A DNA stretch of 64,000 nucleotides from SZUA-547 sp963669265 (GTDB taxonomy: Bacteria > Pseudomonadota > Alphaproteobacteria > Rhodobacterales > Rhodobacteraceae): NCBI GenBank assembly GCA_963669265.1, contig OY769916.1:2480001-2544000 (forward strand), read 5' to 3'. Under the pieces are notes generated by a model that saw only the letters and a program-made list of their open reading frames with translations, was not told where the DNA came from and did not search any database. Both the position numbers and the translations under genes were made by a program. Position 1 is the stretch's first letter. Each line of letters starts with the position of its first letter. This document shows positions 1 through 7,941 of the stretch, piece by piece.

Positions 1-3000
1 TCGTAATACTCCGCGATAGTCGGGTCGATTTCAGGAGTCCCATCCTCTGCGATCCCAGCATTGTTGAGCGTGTTGAGGTATACTGCGGCGACGTCGCGCT
101 GCAGGATCGTGATGAAATCTCGTCCGCCGCCCTTGTCGCCACCACTGACCCACTTGCAGATCTGCTGGAAATTCAACTGGATATCGGTTCCTGAATAGTC
201 GACGCCATTGGCATCGTCCCAGACCAGGAATTTTTGGGGATCACCAACGCCGTACTCGATCAACAGGTCGCCGTCGAACCAGCCTTCCTCGACAAAGTCT
301 TTATCGTCGCCGTCGCTGTTGCCAACATCACCTTCATTGTCCGGCGTCCCATCATAGAAGGTTTTGCCGAGGTCCGACTGCCAGAAGCCTGGCGTGCGGT
401 TCGCGCCATCAAGCATGTGATTGCCGAAATTGCCGTCTTCCTTCACGCCATAGTCAGCTTCGTAGGTCAGGCCGCTTTCGACCGCAAAGCTGTATGCGCC
501 GTCGAAGGTTTGCGTGAACCCGTTCGGTTCCAGCTCGTAAATGTAAAGGTCTCCCGCGAAGCCTGTCTTGTTCGCGAAATCCTCCCACTCGATGTCGAAG
601 CAGTAGTAGCCGTTGAGACCCTCCTCGGTATTGAACGCCGTCACAGTCGTCATGACCTCGTTGCCATTGCCCCAAATCTCGTCAACATCCAGAACAATCG
701 TGACGCCGTTCAAACCGAGTTCATTCTCATCCCAATTGCCGTCGTCGCTGATATCGGCCCACTTCCATCCACAGACCTGCATTTCTTCGAAGTTCAGGAA
801 GTCGAGTGAATCGACCGGAGTGTCGCCATCCTCGGTTGCCGTCAGAATCTGGTTGTTCGGGTCATACGCGACGACGACAGTGTAATAGTCCGGCGAAGTC
901 GGGCTGGATTGCGACCAGCCGTCCTTCGACAGCTCCTGAATATAGTAGGTGCCGATCTTGGTCAGCGTCGCGCTCCAAGTGCCGTCGGCCGCCTGGGTGA
1001 TCGTGTCGTCGATGACGGATTCGTCCATGTCGAAGCCGTCGCCCGTCTCCTCGAACCAGATCTTGAATGTGAACGCGTCTTCGCCGGCATTGGTCGCGCC
1101 GTCGATTGGAAGGTCATTGATGACATCTCGAACGCCGTCGCCGTTTATATCCTCGTACTTCGTGCCGCCGATGGTGACCGACGAGTAGTTGGTGAAATCA
1201 GTCGGCTCGTCATTGTCATCGCCATATGTCTCGCCAGACTCGACCACGATCTTGTACTGCGTCGTGCTCGTCGCCGACCAGTCCGAGGGAAGCTCTTCAA
1301 CGACGAAATACGAACCGGGGGCCAGGTCGTCAAACGTGTAGACGCCGCTCGCGTTCGTCGTGACGGTCTCGATGAAATCGCCGTCCTTGTCGAGCTCTGA
1401 AAGTTCAAGAGAATTGTTGCCGGACGTGCCATCCCCATCGCCGCCATCATCAGCGCTGGCCTTGTAGAGGCTCACATCCCAACCCGCGAGCACGATGTCC
1501 TTGGTCGTACCCCCGTCCTGCTGATCGTAATATTTTTTGCCAGTGATCGTGGCGGGTAGGTAATTCAGGAAGTTCTTGTCGGTTTCCGAGGCGCCTGATG
1601 TGAGGTTGTTGAGATTCCATTCTCCATCGGTGTTTGTCGGGAAGGATTGTACATAGTCGCCGGTCAGAATCTCGCGCACCGTGTAAGAGCCGGGCGCAAG
1701 TCCGTTGAATTCGTAATAGCCGTTCGCATCCGTCGTAACTTTGATGTCCTCGCCGTCAAAAATGTTGTTGTTGTTGAGGTCGAGATAGATTTCCCAGCCC
1801 TGCAGCCCGACCTCGTCGTCAGAGCTACCGCCGATGTTGTCGACGCCATCCGCGTCGTGCGCACCATCGCCGTTCACATCGAGGTACTTGTAGCCAGAGA
1901 TGGAGATGTCGCGGTAGTTGAAGAAGTCGATATCCGCGAAGTTTTCGCCCTGATCAACTGTCGGGTCGCCGACTTTGATTTCGGTGAGGCTGGAGTTGGA
2001 CCAGCCATCCTCACTGCCTTCGACAACCCAGTATGTACCCTCGACCAAACCGGTGAAGGAATAGTTCCCGTTCGCGTCCGTCAGGATTGGAGAGGCGGCC
2101 ACAATGTCGTCCGAGCCTATCTCGCCAAAATCGAACACTCCATCACCGCCATCAAGATAGAGGTTAATGGTCCAGTTCTGCACGCCGGAATCACCTGCGT
2201 CGAACGAGCCGTTGCCATTGAAATCTTCGTACTTGGTGCCGGAGATGGTCCATGGATTGGCGTCTGTATTGACGAATGACCATTCCTCGAATCCGTCCGA
2301 GGTCGACCAGATCGCATCTTCACTGCCGTCCGGCGCTTCGATGACATTGCCATCTTCATCAATGAAATCGCCATCTGCGTTTACGCGTGCCGCGGTACCA
2401 CTGTCGCCCTGATAGCCAAAGGAAGAGACGAGGTAGAAATAGATCGGTTCATCAACACCAGGAGTGATCAACTCCAACTGGTTCACAGCGTAGTCGAATG
2501 TGGTGACATCTATGTAATAGGCGATGTCTCCGACGCCGCTGCCCGCCTGTAAATCATAGTTCAGGGCAACCCAGGCGTCGGTGCTGGCGTCCCGTGTGTC
2601 GCTGACGCCATCGCCCCAGATCCCGTTGCCGGGGTCCATGTCCAAATCCCAGACCAGGAATGTCTCTGAGCCAGTGACGAATGTGTCGTCAAGTGGTGCG
2701 CCGGACAAGTTTGAGCTAATTTCAAGCGCCGGATCTAGCGACACGTAGAGCATCATCGAGTCGAGCGAGATGTATTGGTCGTTGAACTTGTCACTGTTCT
2801 CATTAATGTCGAGGCGCAGTTCGTAATATGTGGTGCCAGACGGCAATCCGAGATCAGGAAGATCCCCGCTGGTGAACTCCGGAAGATCATCCAGCAACAC
2901 CGATCTAGTGAACGGGCCCGACTTTTCGTCGTTATTGGTCGTCCCATCCGTATTCATTCCGTCTTCTGTGTCTTCGTTTCCGCTAGCCTGAGTGCGCAGG

Positions 3001-3509
3001 AAGGAATTTATGACGCCGGTGCCCGCCCCGAAAATATCGTTGGTGAACCAGGCGCCATTGAAATTGTCCGTTTGCCCGGAATAAGTCAGGTCGACGTCGG
3101 CTTGGCCGTCAGCGCCAAACGCATAAGAGTCCCCTGGCGCCAACCCATCTGTAAAGCCGGTACTTGCCACTTCGCTGGTCGAAAAATTGGTCGCCGTGAG
3201 CAGAAAAGTCTCGTTAAGGGAGTCATCCGGGTTCACATACCATTCGGTGACAATGACTCCGTTTGCCTCGCCGTCGAGGTCGCCCGCACCGCCATCGACG
3301 ACGACCCACGGGTCGTGCCCGTCGCCGCCCAAATCGACGACCGTGTCGTCCAGCGTTCCGAAGACGCCGTCATCGCCCGCGTCCGAGACATGCTCGACTT
3401 CAAACGTGATCGCATCGCCTTCGCCGACGCCATAAACAGTAAATGTCGCCGTCGCGCCCGGCGCATAATCAAGAAGGTCGGTAATGACTTCAAATTCGTT
3501 GGTCGACAT
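1..3509 (-). CDS. Large Sdr-like surface/secreted repeat protein (partial, N-terminal 1169 residues)
   Basis: The gene is open from an ATG at 3509 to the left edge, so the C-terminus is missing. A GGAG ribosome site lies about ten bases before the ATG. No signal peptide is seen; the protein starts MSTNEFEVITDLLDYAPGAT, which points to export by a C-terminal signal, such as type I secretion, outside the window. From about residue 415 to 1000 I read five tandem domains of 80-120 residues, each opening with a G(Y/T/K)KYxDxNGDG-type motif and closing with GSYxVxEx. This is the signature of SdrD B-like / Cna B-like domains, whose Asp-rich loops bind calcium. A RTPGFW motif follows the last repeat. 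The protein is very acidic and rich in Asp, Gly, Asn and Thr. Likely role: calcium-stabilised adhesin or matrix protein. The family is secure, the function is inferred. Confidence 0.8.
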   Translation of the reverse strand, partial: MSTNEFEVITDLLDYAPGATATFTVYGVGEGDAITFEVEHVSDAGDDGVFGTLDDTVVDLGGDGHDPWVVVDGGAGDLDGEANGVIVTEWYVNPDDSLNETFLLTATNFSTSEVASTGFTDGLAPGDSYAFGADGQADVDLTYSGQTDNFNGAWFTNDIFGAGTGVINSFLRTQASGNEDTEDGMNTDGTTNNDEKSGPFTRSVLLDDLPEFTSGDLPDLGLPSGTTYYELRLDINENSDKFNDQYISLDSMMLYVSLDPALEISSNLSGAPLDDTFVTGSETFLVWDLDMDPGNGIWGDGVSDTRDASTDAWVALNYDLQAGSGVGDIAYYIDVTTFDYAVNQLELITPGVDEPIYFYLVSSFGYQGDSGTAARVNADGDFIDEDGNVIEAPDGSEDAIWSTSDGFEEWSFVNTDANPWTISGTKYEDFNGNGSFDAGDSGVQNWTINLYLDGGDGVFDFGEIGSDDIVAASPILTDANGNYSFTGLVEGTYWVVEGSEDGWSNSSLTEIKVGDPTVDQGENFADIDFFNYRDISISGYKYLDVNGDGAHDADGVDNIGGSSDDEVGLQGWEIYLDLNNNNIFDGEDIKVTTDANGYYEFNGLAPGSYTVREILTGDYVQSFPTNTDGEWNLNNLTSGASETDKNFLNYLPATITGKKYYDQQDGGTTKDIVLAGWDVSLYKASADDGGDGDGTSGNNSLELSELDKDGDFIETVTTNASGVYTFDDLAPGSYFVVEELPSDWSATSTTQYKIVVESGETYGDDNDEPTDFTNYSSVTIGGTKYEDINGDGVRDVINDLPIDGATNAGEDAFTFKIWFEETGDGFDMDESVIDDTITQAADGTWSATLTKIGTYYIQELSKDGWSQSSPTSPDYYTVVVAYDPNNQILTATEDGDTPVDSLDFLNFEEMQVCGWKWADISDDGNWDENELGLNGVTIVLDVDEIWGNGNEVMTTVTAFNTEEGLNGYYCFDIEWEDFANKTGFAGDLYIYELEPNGFTQTFDGAYSFAVESGLTYEADYGVKEDGNFGNHMLDGANRTPGFWQSDLGKTFYDGTPDNEGDVGNSDGDDKDFVEEGWFDGDLLIEYGVGDPQKFLVWDDANGVDYSGTDIQLNFQQICKWVSGGDKGGGRDFITILQRDVAAVYLNTLNNAGIAEDGTPEIDPTIAEYY

Positions 3510-4177
3510 CGGACGGCTCCATCAAAAATTGACCGAGCTCGAGCCTCAATCGGATAAACAGTCCGTATAAATTTGGAAGCAACGCGTCACGATTGTGACC
3601 GTTTGCACGCCCCATTCCCCTGCCACAATGCTACGCTTTTGGGGGCGTTAGGGCAATTCATACATTTTTTCTAATAAGCGAACCCACTTCGTGGCCCAAA
3701 GTGCGGCCAAATAAGGGCGGACGTGCTGTTTCAATAAGTATTTTCAACCAATTAGTTCAAAATACTTACTGTTTATTGGAGTTATACGTTGGCCCTCGAA
3801 GCGACTCGATTCCTGTATGATGGGAGGCTCGCCGCTCTGAATTGCTCTTACCTCGAAGCCGGAGATGTTGAAATAACTTTTAGCTTAACCCTCCCGTCTG
3901 ATACGATTGGGGCTTGATTGTTAGGCGTTCTCCAATCCCACATTCTCGGATTCTAGCGGCGCAATGAATCGCCAAGGCGTGAGCAGACCGCTATTGTGCG
4001 GGGGCAGTAGATTCTAGTTTATGTCCGTCATTAGGTCCAATGAGATGAGCGCCAATGACGGGGTTTGAACGGTATTGGATGCGCGCCTAGGCGATGAAAA
4101 GGCGGACGACCAAATTGCGGAAACTGGACGGCGTCACCAAGCTCAACGCGGCCCTAGCCACCTGAACCAGCACATCG
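3510..4177. other. Intergenic region with no recognised gene
   Basis: About 670 bases between the start of the repeat protein and the end of norF. It is more AT-rich than its surroundings and has no open frame with a convincing start or known motif. The right-hand part of the stretch near 3510 must hold the promoter of the repeat protein, but I cannot point to clear -35/-10 boxes. Confidence 0.5.
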
Positions 4178-4435
4178 TCAAGCGATCGAATAGAACGCAA
4201 AAGCCAGCGCCAGGAACGCCACCAGAAAAGCGGTGAACCCGCCTTTGAAGCTTGGGGCCTGAGCGAGGCCCAGATACTGCATCAGGATCACCCTCGCTTT
4301 CAGGCCCGACAGTATCAGAACCGATCCCACGAACATCGGCCCGGCGCCGGGCACACGATCGGCCAGCAGGGTTGTCAGAAGTGAAAGGCCCAGAAGGGTC
4401 AGCAACGCGCGGGTGAGACTTTTCTCGCTCATCAT
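4178..4435 (-). CDS. norF: NorF-like small membrane protein (cytochrome c oxidase subunit IV family)
   Basis: 85 residues with three hydrophobic segments (about 10-28, 32-55 and 62-84), matching the short prokaryotic subunit-IV/NorF family. It starts at an ATG that overlaps the stop of the preceding subunit-III-like gene in an ATGA junction, so the two are translationally coupled. A second in-frame ATG lies three bases further on. In nitric oxide reductase clusters NorF accompanies NorE and is thought to aid assembly or activity of the reductase in the inner membrane. The norCBQD genes are not in this window, so the assignment rests on family resemblance and the pairing. An alternative is a small accessory subunit of a haem-copper oxidase. 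Confidence 0.65.
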   Translation of the reverse strand: MMSEKSLTRALLTLLGLSLLTTLLADRVPGAGPMFVGSVLILSGLKARVILMQYLGLAQAPSFKGGFTAFLVAFLALAFAFYSIA

Positions 4436-4977
4436 CGCACCAAATAGATGATCGGGAACAACAACACCCAGATGAGGTCCACCATGTGCCAGAACGAGGC
4501 GGAGATCTCCATGTTGCTGGGGCTGGGCCAGCGGAACAAGAGCGCAAATATCACTAAGCCGGCCACCACATGAATCGCGTGGAACCCAGTGAGCAAGTAG
4601 TAAAACGTGAAGAAGTCACTGGTTTCGATGTCGATGCCGGCGCGGGTCTTTTCGGCGTACTCAATCCATTTCACGACCAGAAACACCACGCCAAGAACAA
4701 AAGCCCCAGCTAACCACGCGCGGAAGTTCTTGGTCGAGTGCACTGCGCGGGCGGCGCAATAACCCGACGTCACGAGAACGATGGTGTTCACAGCCCCCGC
4801 GACGCGGTTCAAACTATCCTGATCCTGAGTGAAGCCCACGGGGTCAACCGAGCGCATCCAAAGGAAGGCCAGCAGTCCGGCGGCGAAAACCAGTAGCTCT
4901 GAAACGATCAGAACCCAGATCATCAAATCGCCAGGCAGTTCGTCCAGTACGCTTGGCTGATCTGCTTGGTTGCCCAT
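4432..4977 (-). CDS. norE: NorE-like cytochrome c oxidase subunit III family protein
   Basis: 181 residues with five transmembrane segments, as usual for NorE rather than the seven-helix CoxC. The stretch LTGFHAIHVVAGL and the C-terminal FWHMVDLIWVLLFPIIYL are typical subunit-III motifs, including the conserved histidines and WHxVD. The start is supported by a GAGGGAC ribosome site. It overlaps norF by four bases. NorE is membrane-bound and accessory to nitric oxide reductase; it has no known redox centre. No other denitrification gene is visible nearby, so this is an orphan pair in the window. A role with a terminal oxidase cannot be ruled out. Confidence 0.75.
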   Translation of the reverse strand: MGNQADQPSVLDELPGDLMIWVLIVSELLVFAAGLLAFLWMRSVDPVGFTQDQDSLNRVAGAVNTIVLVTSGYCAARAVHSTKNFRAWLAGAFVLGVVFLVVKWIEYAEKTRAGIDIETSDFFTFYYLLTGFHAIHVVAGLVIFALLFRWPSPSNMEISASFWHMVDLIWVLLFPIIYLVR

Positions 4978-5305
4978 GCGTCCCTCACTCTATGACCGAC
5001 GCGGCGCGCTTTCGCGCGACGCTGTTCGTCGTTAAGAGCTTTGTGAGAAGCGAACTTTGCTTCTAAACAAAGGCTAGGCGTAGAATCCTGTTTCTGACGG
5101 CGGCGGCGGTGGATTCGAGCTGAGAACAGCGTGTTCGAATGTGGGTGGCCGCGGAACACGGTCGGACGCCGCCAGGCGAAAGAGGGTCAAAGAGCTTCCT
5201 GCGGCAATCACTTCAATCGGCCGATTAGCGCTAGCACCGTAAAAATCTTACTATTGAGGTGGGGGATCCAAATATACGAACGATCCTGAGTCTCGTTGAA
5301 AATCT

Positions 5306-5497
5306 GCGGTGCCGCAGCAGGTACCCGAACCCCTAGCCCCATTATTACGAATGTGTGGGTCGGGTTGTTCGACGGAGTTGGACCGAGCAGGTTGAATCTG
5401 ACTAACGTTCTACAGTCGAACGACTATATCCGGCGACCATCTTGGACGCTGTTGGACGGCGCTAGAGAACGTTTGCTGCACTAACGCCCTACTAAAT
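5306..5497 (-). repeat. Decayed tRNA-Thr(CGT) 3'-end attachment site plus element-end homology
   Basis: Read on the minus strand, 5308-5353 resembles the 3' half of a tRNA-Thr from the anticodon loop (TTCGTAA) to the acceptor GCGGCACC, with several substitutions in the T arm. The next 145 bases (to 5497) align with 56298-56450, including repeated TTGGACG-type motifs and a closing CCTACTAAA. Together the two sites form a direct repeat of about 190-200 bp at roughly 70-75% identity by eye, with the tRNA part at the same end. I read this as an old attachment site of an element related to the one at 53-56 kb. No integrase gene remains next to it. Confidence 0.6.
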
Positions 5498-5691
5498 GCG
5501 GACCTGGCCGCAGCGTAGCCCCCGCGATCGCTAGATCGCGCAGTGGGCGTCAGGTGATAACGCCCGCCACCATATCGTCGCCGAGAAGTCGAACTTATGG
5601 TCCGGAGTCGGCTTCAGTCGCAAAAGCGGACTCCCGAGCGCATGGGCAATGAGCTGTTGACCAGCGCTGAGATGAGCGTATCGCTCTGAGC

Positions 5692-6573
5692 ATGAATGGC
5701 GAAGTGTTCGTTCTAGGCGGCGAGGGGTTCCTCGGCCGCGCGATAGTCCAGGAACTGTTGGCGCATGGGTTTTCCGTGTGCATCGCTTCTCGGCGCGCTG
5801 GCAATTTCACCAGCGCTACGAGCGGCGTGCAGCATCTAAAACTCGATATTACCGAAGAAGCTACCTTTGAGGACGCCTTCAAGACCGCCGACGCCGTCGT
5901 GAACTGTGTCGGACTTTACGTGGAAACACCGCAGTTATCCTTTCAAGCCGTGCATGTTGACAGCGCAAGACGTGTCGCGGAACGCGCCAGGGGCGCTGGA
6001 GTAGGCAAGTTCATTCAGATTTCGGGAATAGGCGTGGATCCAAACTCAACGTCTGCTTACGTCAAAGCCCGCGCGGACGGCGAGGACGCGGTGCGAAACG
6101 CTTTTCCGGACGCGACTATTCTGCGGCCTAGCGCAATGTTTGATCGAGAGGGCGCGTTCTTCGGCGCATTGGAGGCGATGGTTCGCGCGTTGCCTGTGGT
6201 TCCGCTGTTTGGAGATGGAGTCACCCGACTACAGCCGGTTTACGTGGGCGACGTAGCGCAAGCCGTGCGCAGAGTGCTGGATACAGAGAATGTCGATAGC
6301 CGCGTATTCGAACTCGGTGGGCCAGATATCTACACTTTTCGAGAAATCTTGCAGCGCGCAGCGACGCGTTGTGATCGCCGCAGATTTTTTCTGCAAATTC
6401 CGTTCTGGGTTTGGCGCTCACTGGCAAGGGTCGCAAGCGTCTTGCCAAAGCCGCCGTTGACCATGGCGCAGGTGGTCCTGATGGAAAATGACAACGTGGT
6501 TGGAGACGATGTCGGCACATTCGCCGATCTCTCGATTTCGCCCAAGTCGGCGGCGGAAATGGGATTGGTCTGA
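5692..6573 (+). CDS. NAD(P)-binding atypical SDR (NDUFA9-like)
   Basis: 293 residues. The N-terminal Rossmann motif is VLGGEGFLGRAIV (GxxGxxG), the NDUFA9-like atypical extended SDR pattern, and the segment VKFIQISGIGVDPNSTSAYVKARADGEDAV carries the family's YxxxK-like segment. ILRPSAMFDREGAFF and the VYVGDVAQAV motif are typical of the complex I NDUFA9-like subgroup. In bacteria these proteins serve as quinone-related or lipid-related reductases or assembly factors; the substrate is unknown. It lies 37 bases upstream of another NAD(P)-binding gene on the same strand, and the two probably form an operon. ATG start with no strong ribosome site visible. Confidence 0.75.
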   Translation: MNGEVFVLGGEGFLGRAIVQELLAHGFSVCIASRRAGNFTSATSGVQHLKLDITEEATFEDAFKTADAVVNCVGLYVETPQLSFQAVHVDSARRVAERARGAGVGKFIQISGIGVDPNSTSAYVKARADGEDAVRNAFPDATILRPSAMFDREGAFFGALEAMVRALPVVPLFGDGVTRLQPVYVGDVAQAVRRVLDTENVDSRVFELGGPDIYTFREILQRAATRCDRRRFFLQIPFWVWRSLARVASVLPKPPLTMAQVVLMENDNVVGDDVGTFADLSISPKSAAEMGLV

Positions 6574-6610
6574 TCCGAACTGAACTCGATCGAACTCAGC
6601 AGGTTAGAAT

Positions 6611-7279
6611 ATGAAGGTCATTTTGACAGGGGCGACTGGCCTAGTGGGTGGAGAGTCGCTGCGCCAGTCCCTTGACCGGCCCGACGTTTCGCAGGTCGTG
6701 TCGATTGGGCGGCGGAAGTCCGGAATGAGTAATCCGAAGCTTACGGAGTTGGCGCACGAAGACTTCCTGGATTTCCGGCCTGTAGCCGAGCTTTTTCGCG
6801 GCGCCGATCTCTGCATCTATTGCTTGGCCACATATAGCCACAAGGTGAGCCGCTCAGATTACGAAACAATTACTGTCGGTTTTCTCAGCGCGTTCATTGA
6901 TGCGCTTGCAGCAGAGAGCCCCAATGCGGCCTTCTGCTTCTTCAGCTCTCAAGGTACGCGAGCGGACGGGCGAAGTTGGATGCGCGCGCTAAATGTGAAA
7001 GGCAGGGCGGAGGAGGTTGTTCTGAACTCAGTTTTCCCCCGTCGGTACGTGTTCAGGCCTGGTTATATCCACCCAACTCAGCCACGCGAGAAACCAATGT
7101 TCATGGACACGATTTTCGCGCCGTTCTTCCGACTTTTCCCCTTCATTGGCGTCGAGGCCGCCGAGCTTGCGCGCGTTATGCTCCAAACCGGTGTATCGGA
7201 TGCACGAGAGACCGCTGTGTTTGAAAACTCAGATATGCGAACGGCGCTTACTGAGCCAAATCTGGCTGGTCCGGTTTAA
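6611..7279 (+). CDS. NAD(P)-binding epimerase-like protein (TIP30/HTATIP2-like)
   Basis: 222 residues beginning MKVILTGATGLVGGESLRQ, with the TGATGLVG dinucleotide-binding loop. The core CFFSSQGTRADGRSWMRALNVKGRAEEVV and the downstream RPGYIHP match the small HTATIP2-like branch of atypical SDRs, where S, an altered tyrosine position and the lysine of NVKGRAE lie in the expected order. The tyrosine of YxxxK is replaced, so oxidoreductase activity is doubtful. It is the second gene of a two-gene unit with the NDUFA9-like gene. Substrate unknown. Confidence 0.7.
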   Translation: MKVILTGATGLVGGESLRQSLDRPDVSQVVSIGRRKSGMSNPKLTELAHEDFLDFRPVAELFRGADLCIYCLATYSHKVSRSDYETITVGFLSAFIDALAAESPNAAFCFFSSQGTRADGRSWMRALNVKGRAEEVVLNSVFPRRYVFRPGYIHPTQPREKPMFMDTIFAPFFRLFPFIGVEAAELARVMLQTGVSDARETAVFENSDMRTALTEPNLAGPV

Positions 7280-7480
7280 TTGTTGGCGCATGACTGTTCT
7301 CCGGTCCAACTGGACGTTGGTATCCGGCGAAGGAGGACAGCATCCCAAGGCACTGTGGGGGCGCCACCCCAGCCGTATGGGCACCCGACCATTAATGTTT
7401 AGCGGGTGGGTCATGTGCTTTCTTTCAGTGTCTGAAATAGAAAAAACGGGGCCGTCCTTTCGTGATGAAGTCACCCGTGG

Positions 7481-7918
7481 TCAATCCGCCGGTTCCACTT
7501 CCTCTCCAAAAAAGCCGAACTTCCAAGAGAGGTACTCGAAGACTGCCTCGGGATATTCCTCGCTTTTGCGCTCGATATCCACGCCAATGAGTTCATAGAC
7601 TTCGTCGCCGTCCTCATCCACGCCAAGTTCTGATCGGCGGACATGGAGAACGTCTAGGTCGGCAATTCCGGCCCAGGCTTGAGCAAGGCGGTCATGATCC
7701 GGACCTGAGTCGTTGAGCAATAGCTCTCCTTTGTTGTTCTCATCGAAGACCACTGTGCCCAGCTCGCTGTATTCACCATCAACAAGATGGCCGACTGTGT
7801 ATGTGATGTTCATCTCTGTCTGGTCCTCTGCGCCGGCGTCGCTTCCAGTTGTAAAGGCAGCCGCAGCAAGCAGTCCCGCCGCCGCGACAAACTTGACGGT
7901 CTTACGATTGTCGGCCAT
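7481..7918 (-). CDS. Small exported acidic protein of unknown function
   Basis: 145 residues from the ATG at 7918, where MADNRKTVKFVAAAGLLAAAAFTTGSDAGAED forms a signal peptide of about 30 residues with a plausible AGA/ED cleavage site. The mature part is acidic, without cysteines or known motifs; it contains a repeated theme of short beta strands (NITYTVGHLVDGEYSELGTVVF, GDEVYELIGVDI). An upstream in-frame ATG at 7945 would spoil the signal peptide. It is the third gene of a unit with the HExxH protein (23 bases upstream) and its lysine/glutamate-rich neighbour. It may be a substrate, inhibitor or immunity partner of the metallopeptidase; this is inference from position only. Confidence 0.6.
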   Translation of the reverse strand: MADNRKTVKFVAAAGLLAAAAFTTGSDAGAEDQTEMNITYTVGHLVDGEYSELGTVVFDENNKGELLLNDSGPDHDRLAQAWAGIADLDVLHVRRSELGVDEDGDEVYELIGVDIERKSEEYPEAVFEYLSWKFGFFGEEVEPAD

Positions 7919-7941
7919 TGCCGGTCTAACCTGTCGGTGTC

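Noticed and set aside
234..3557. Several open frames on the plus strand opposite the Sdr-like protein
   Set aside because: They are antisense shadows of the Asp/Gly/Thr-rich coding frame, with low-complexity translations and no motifs.
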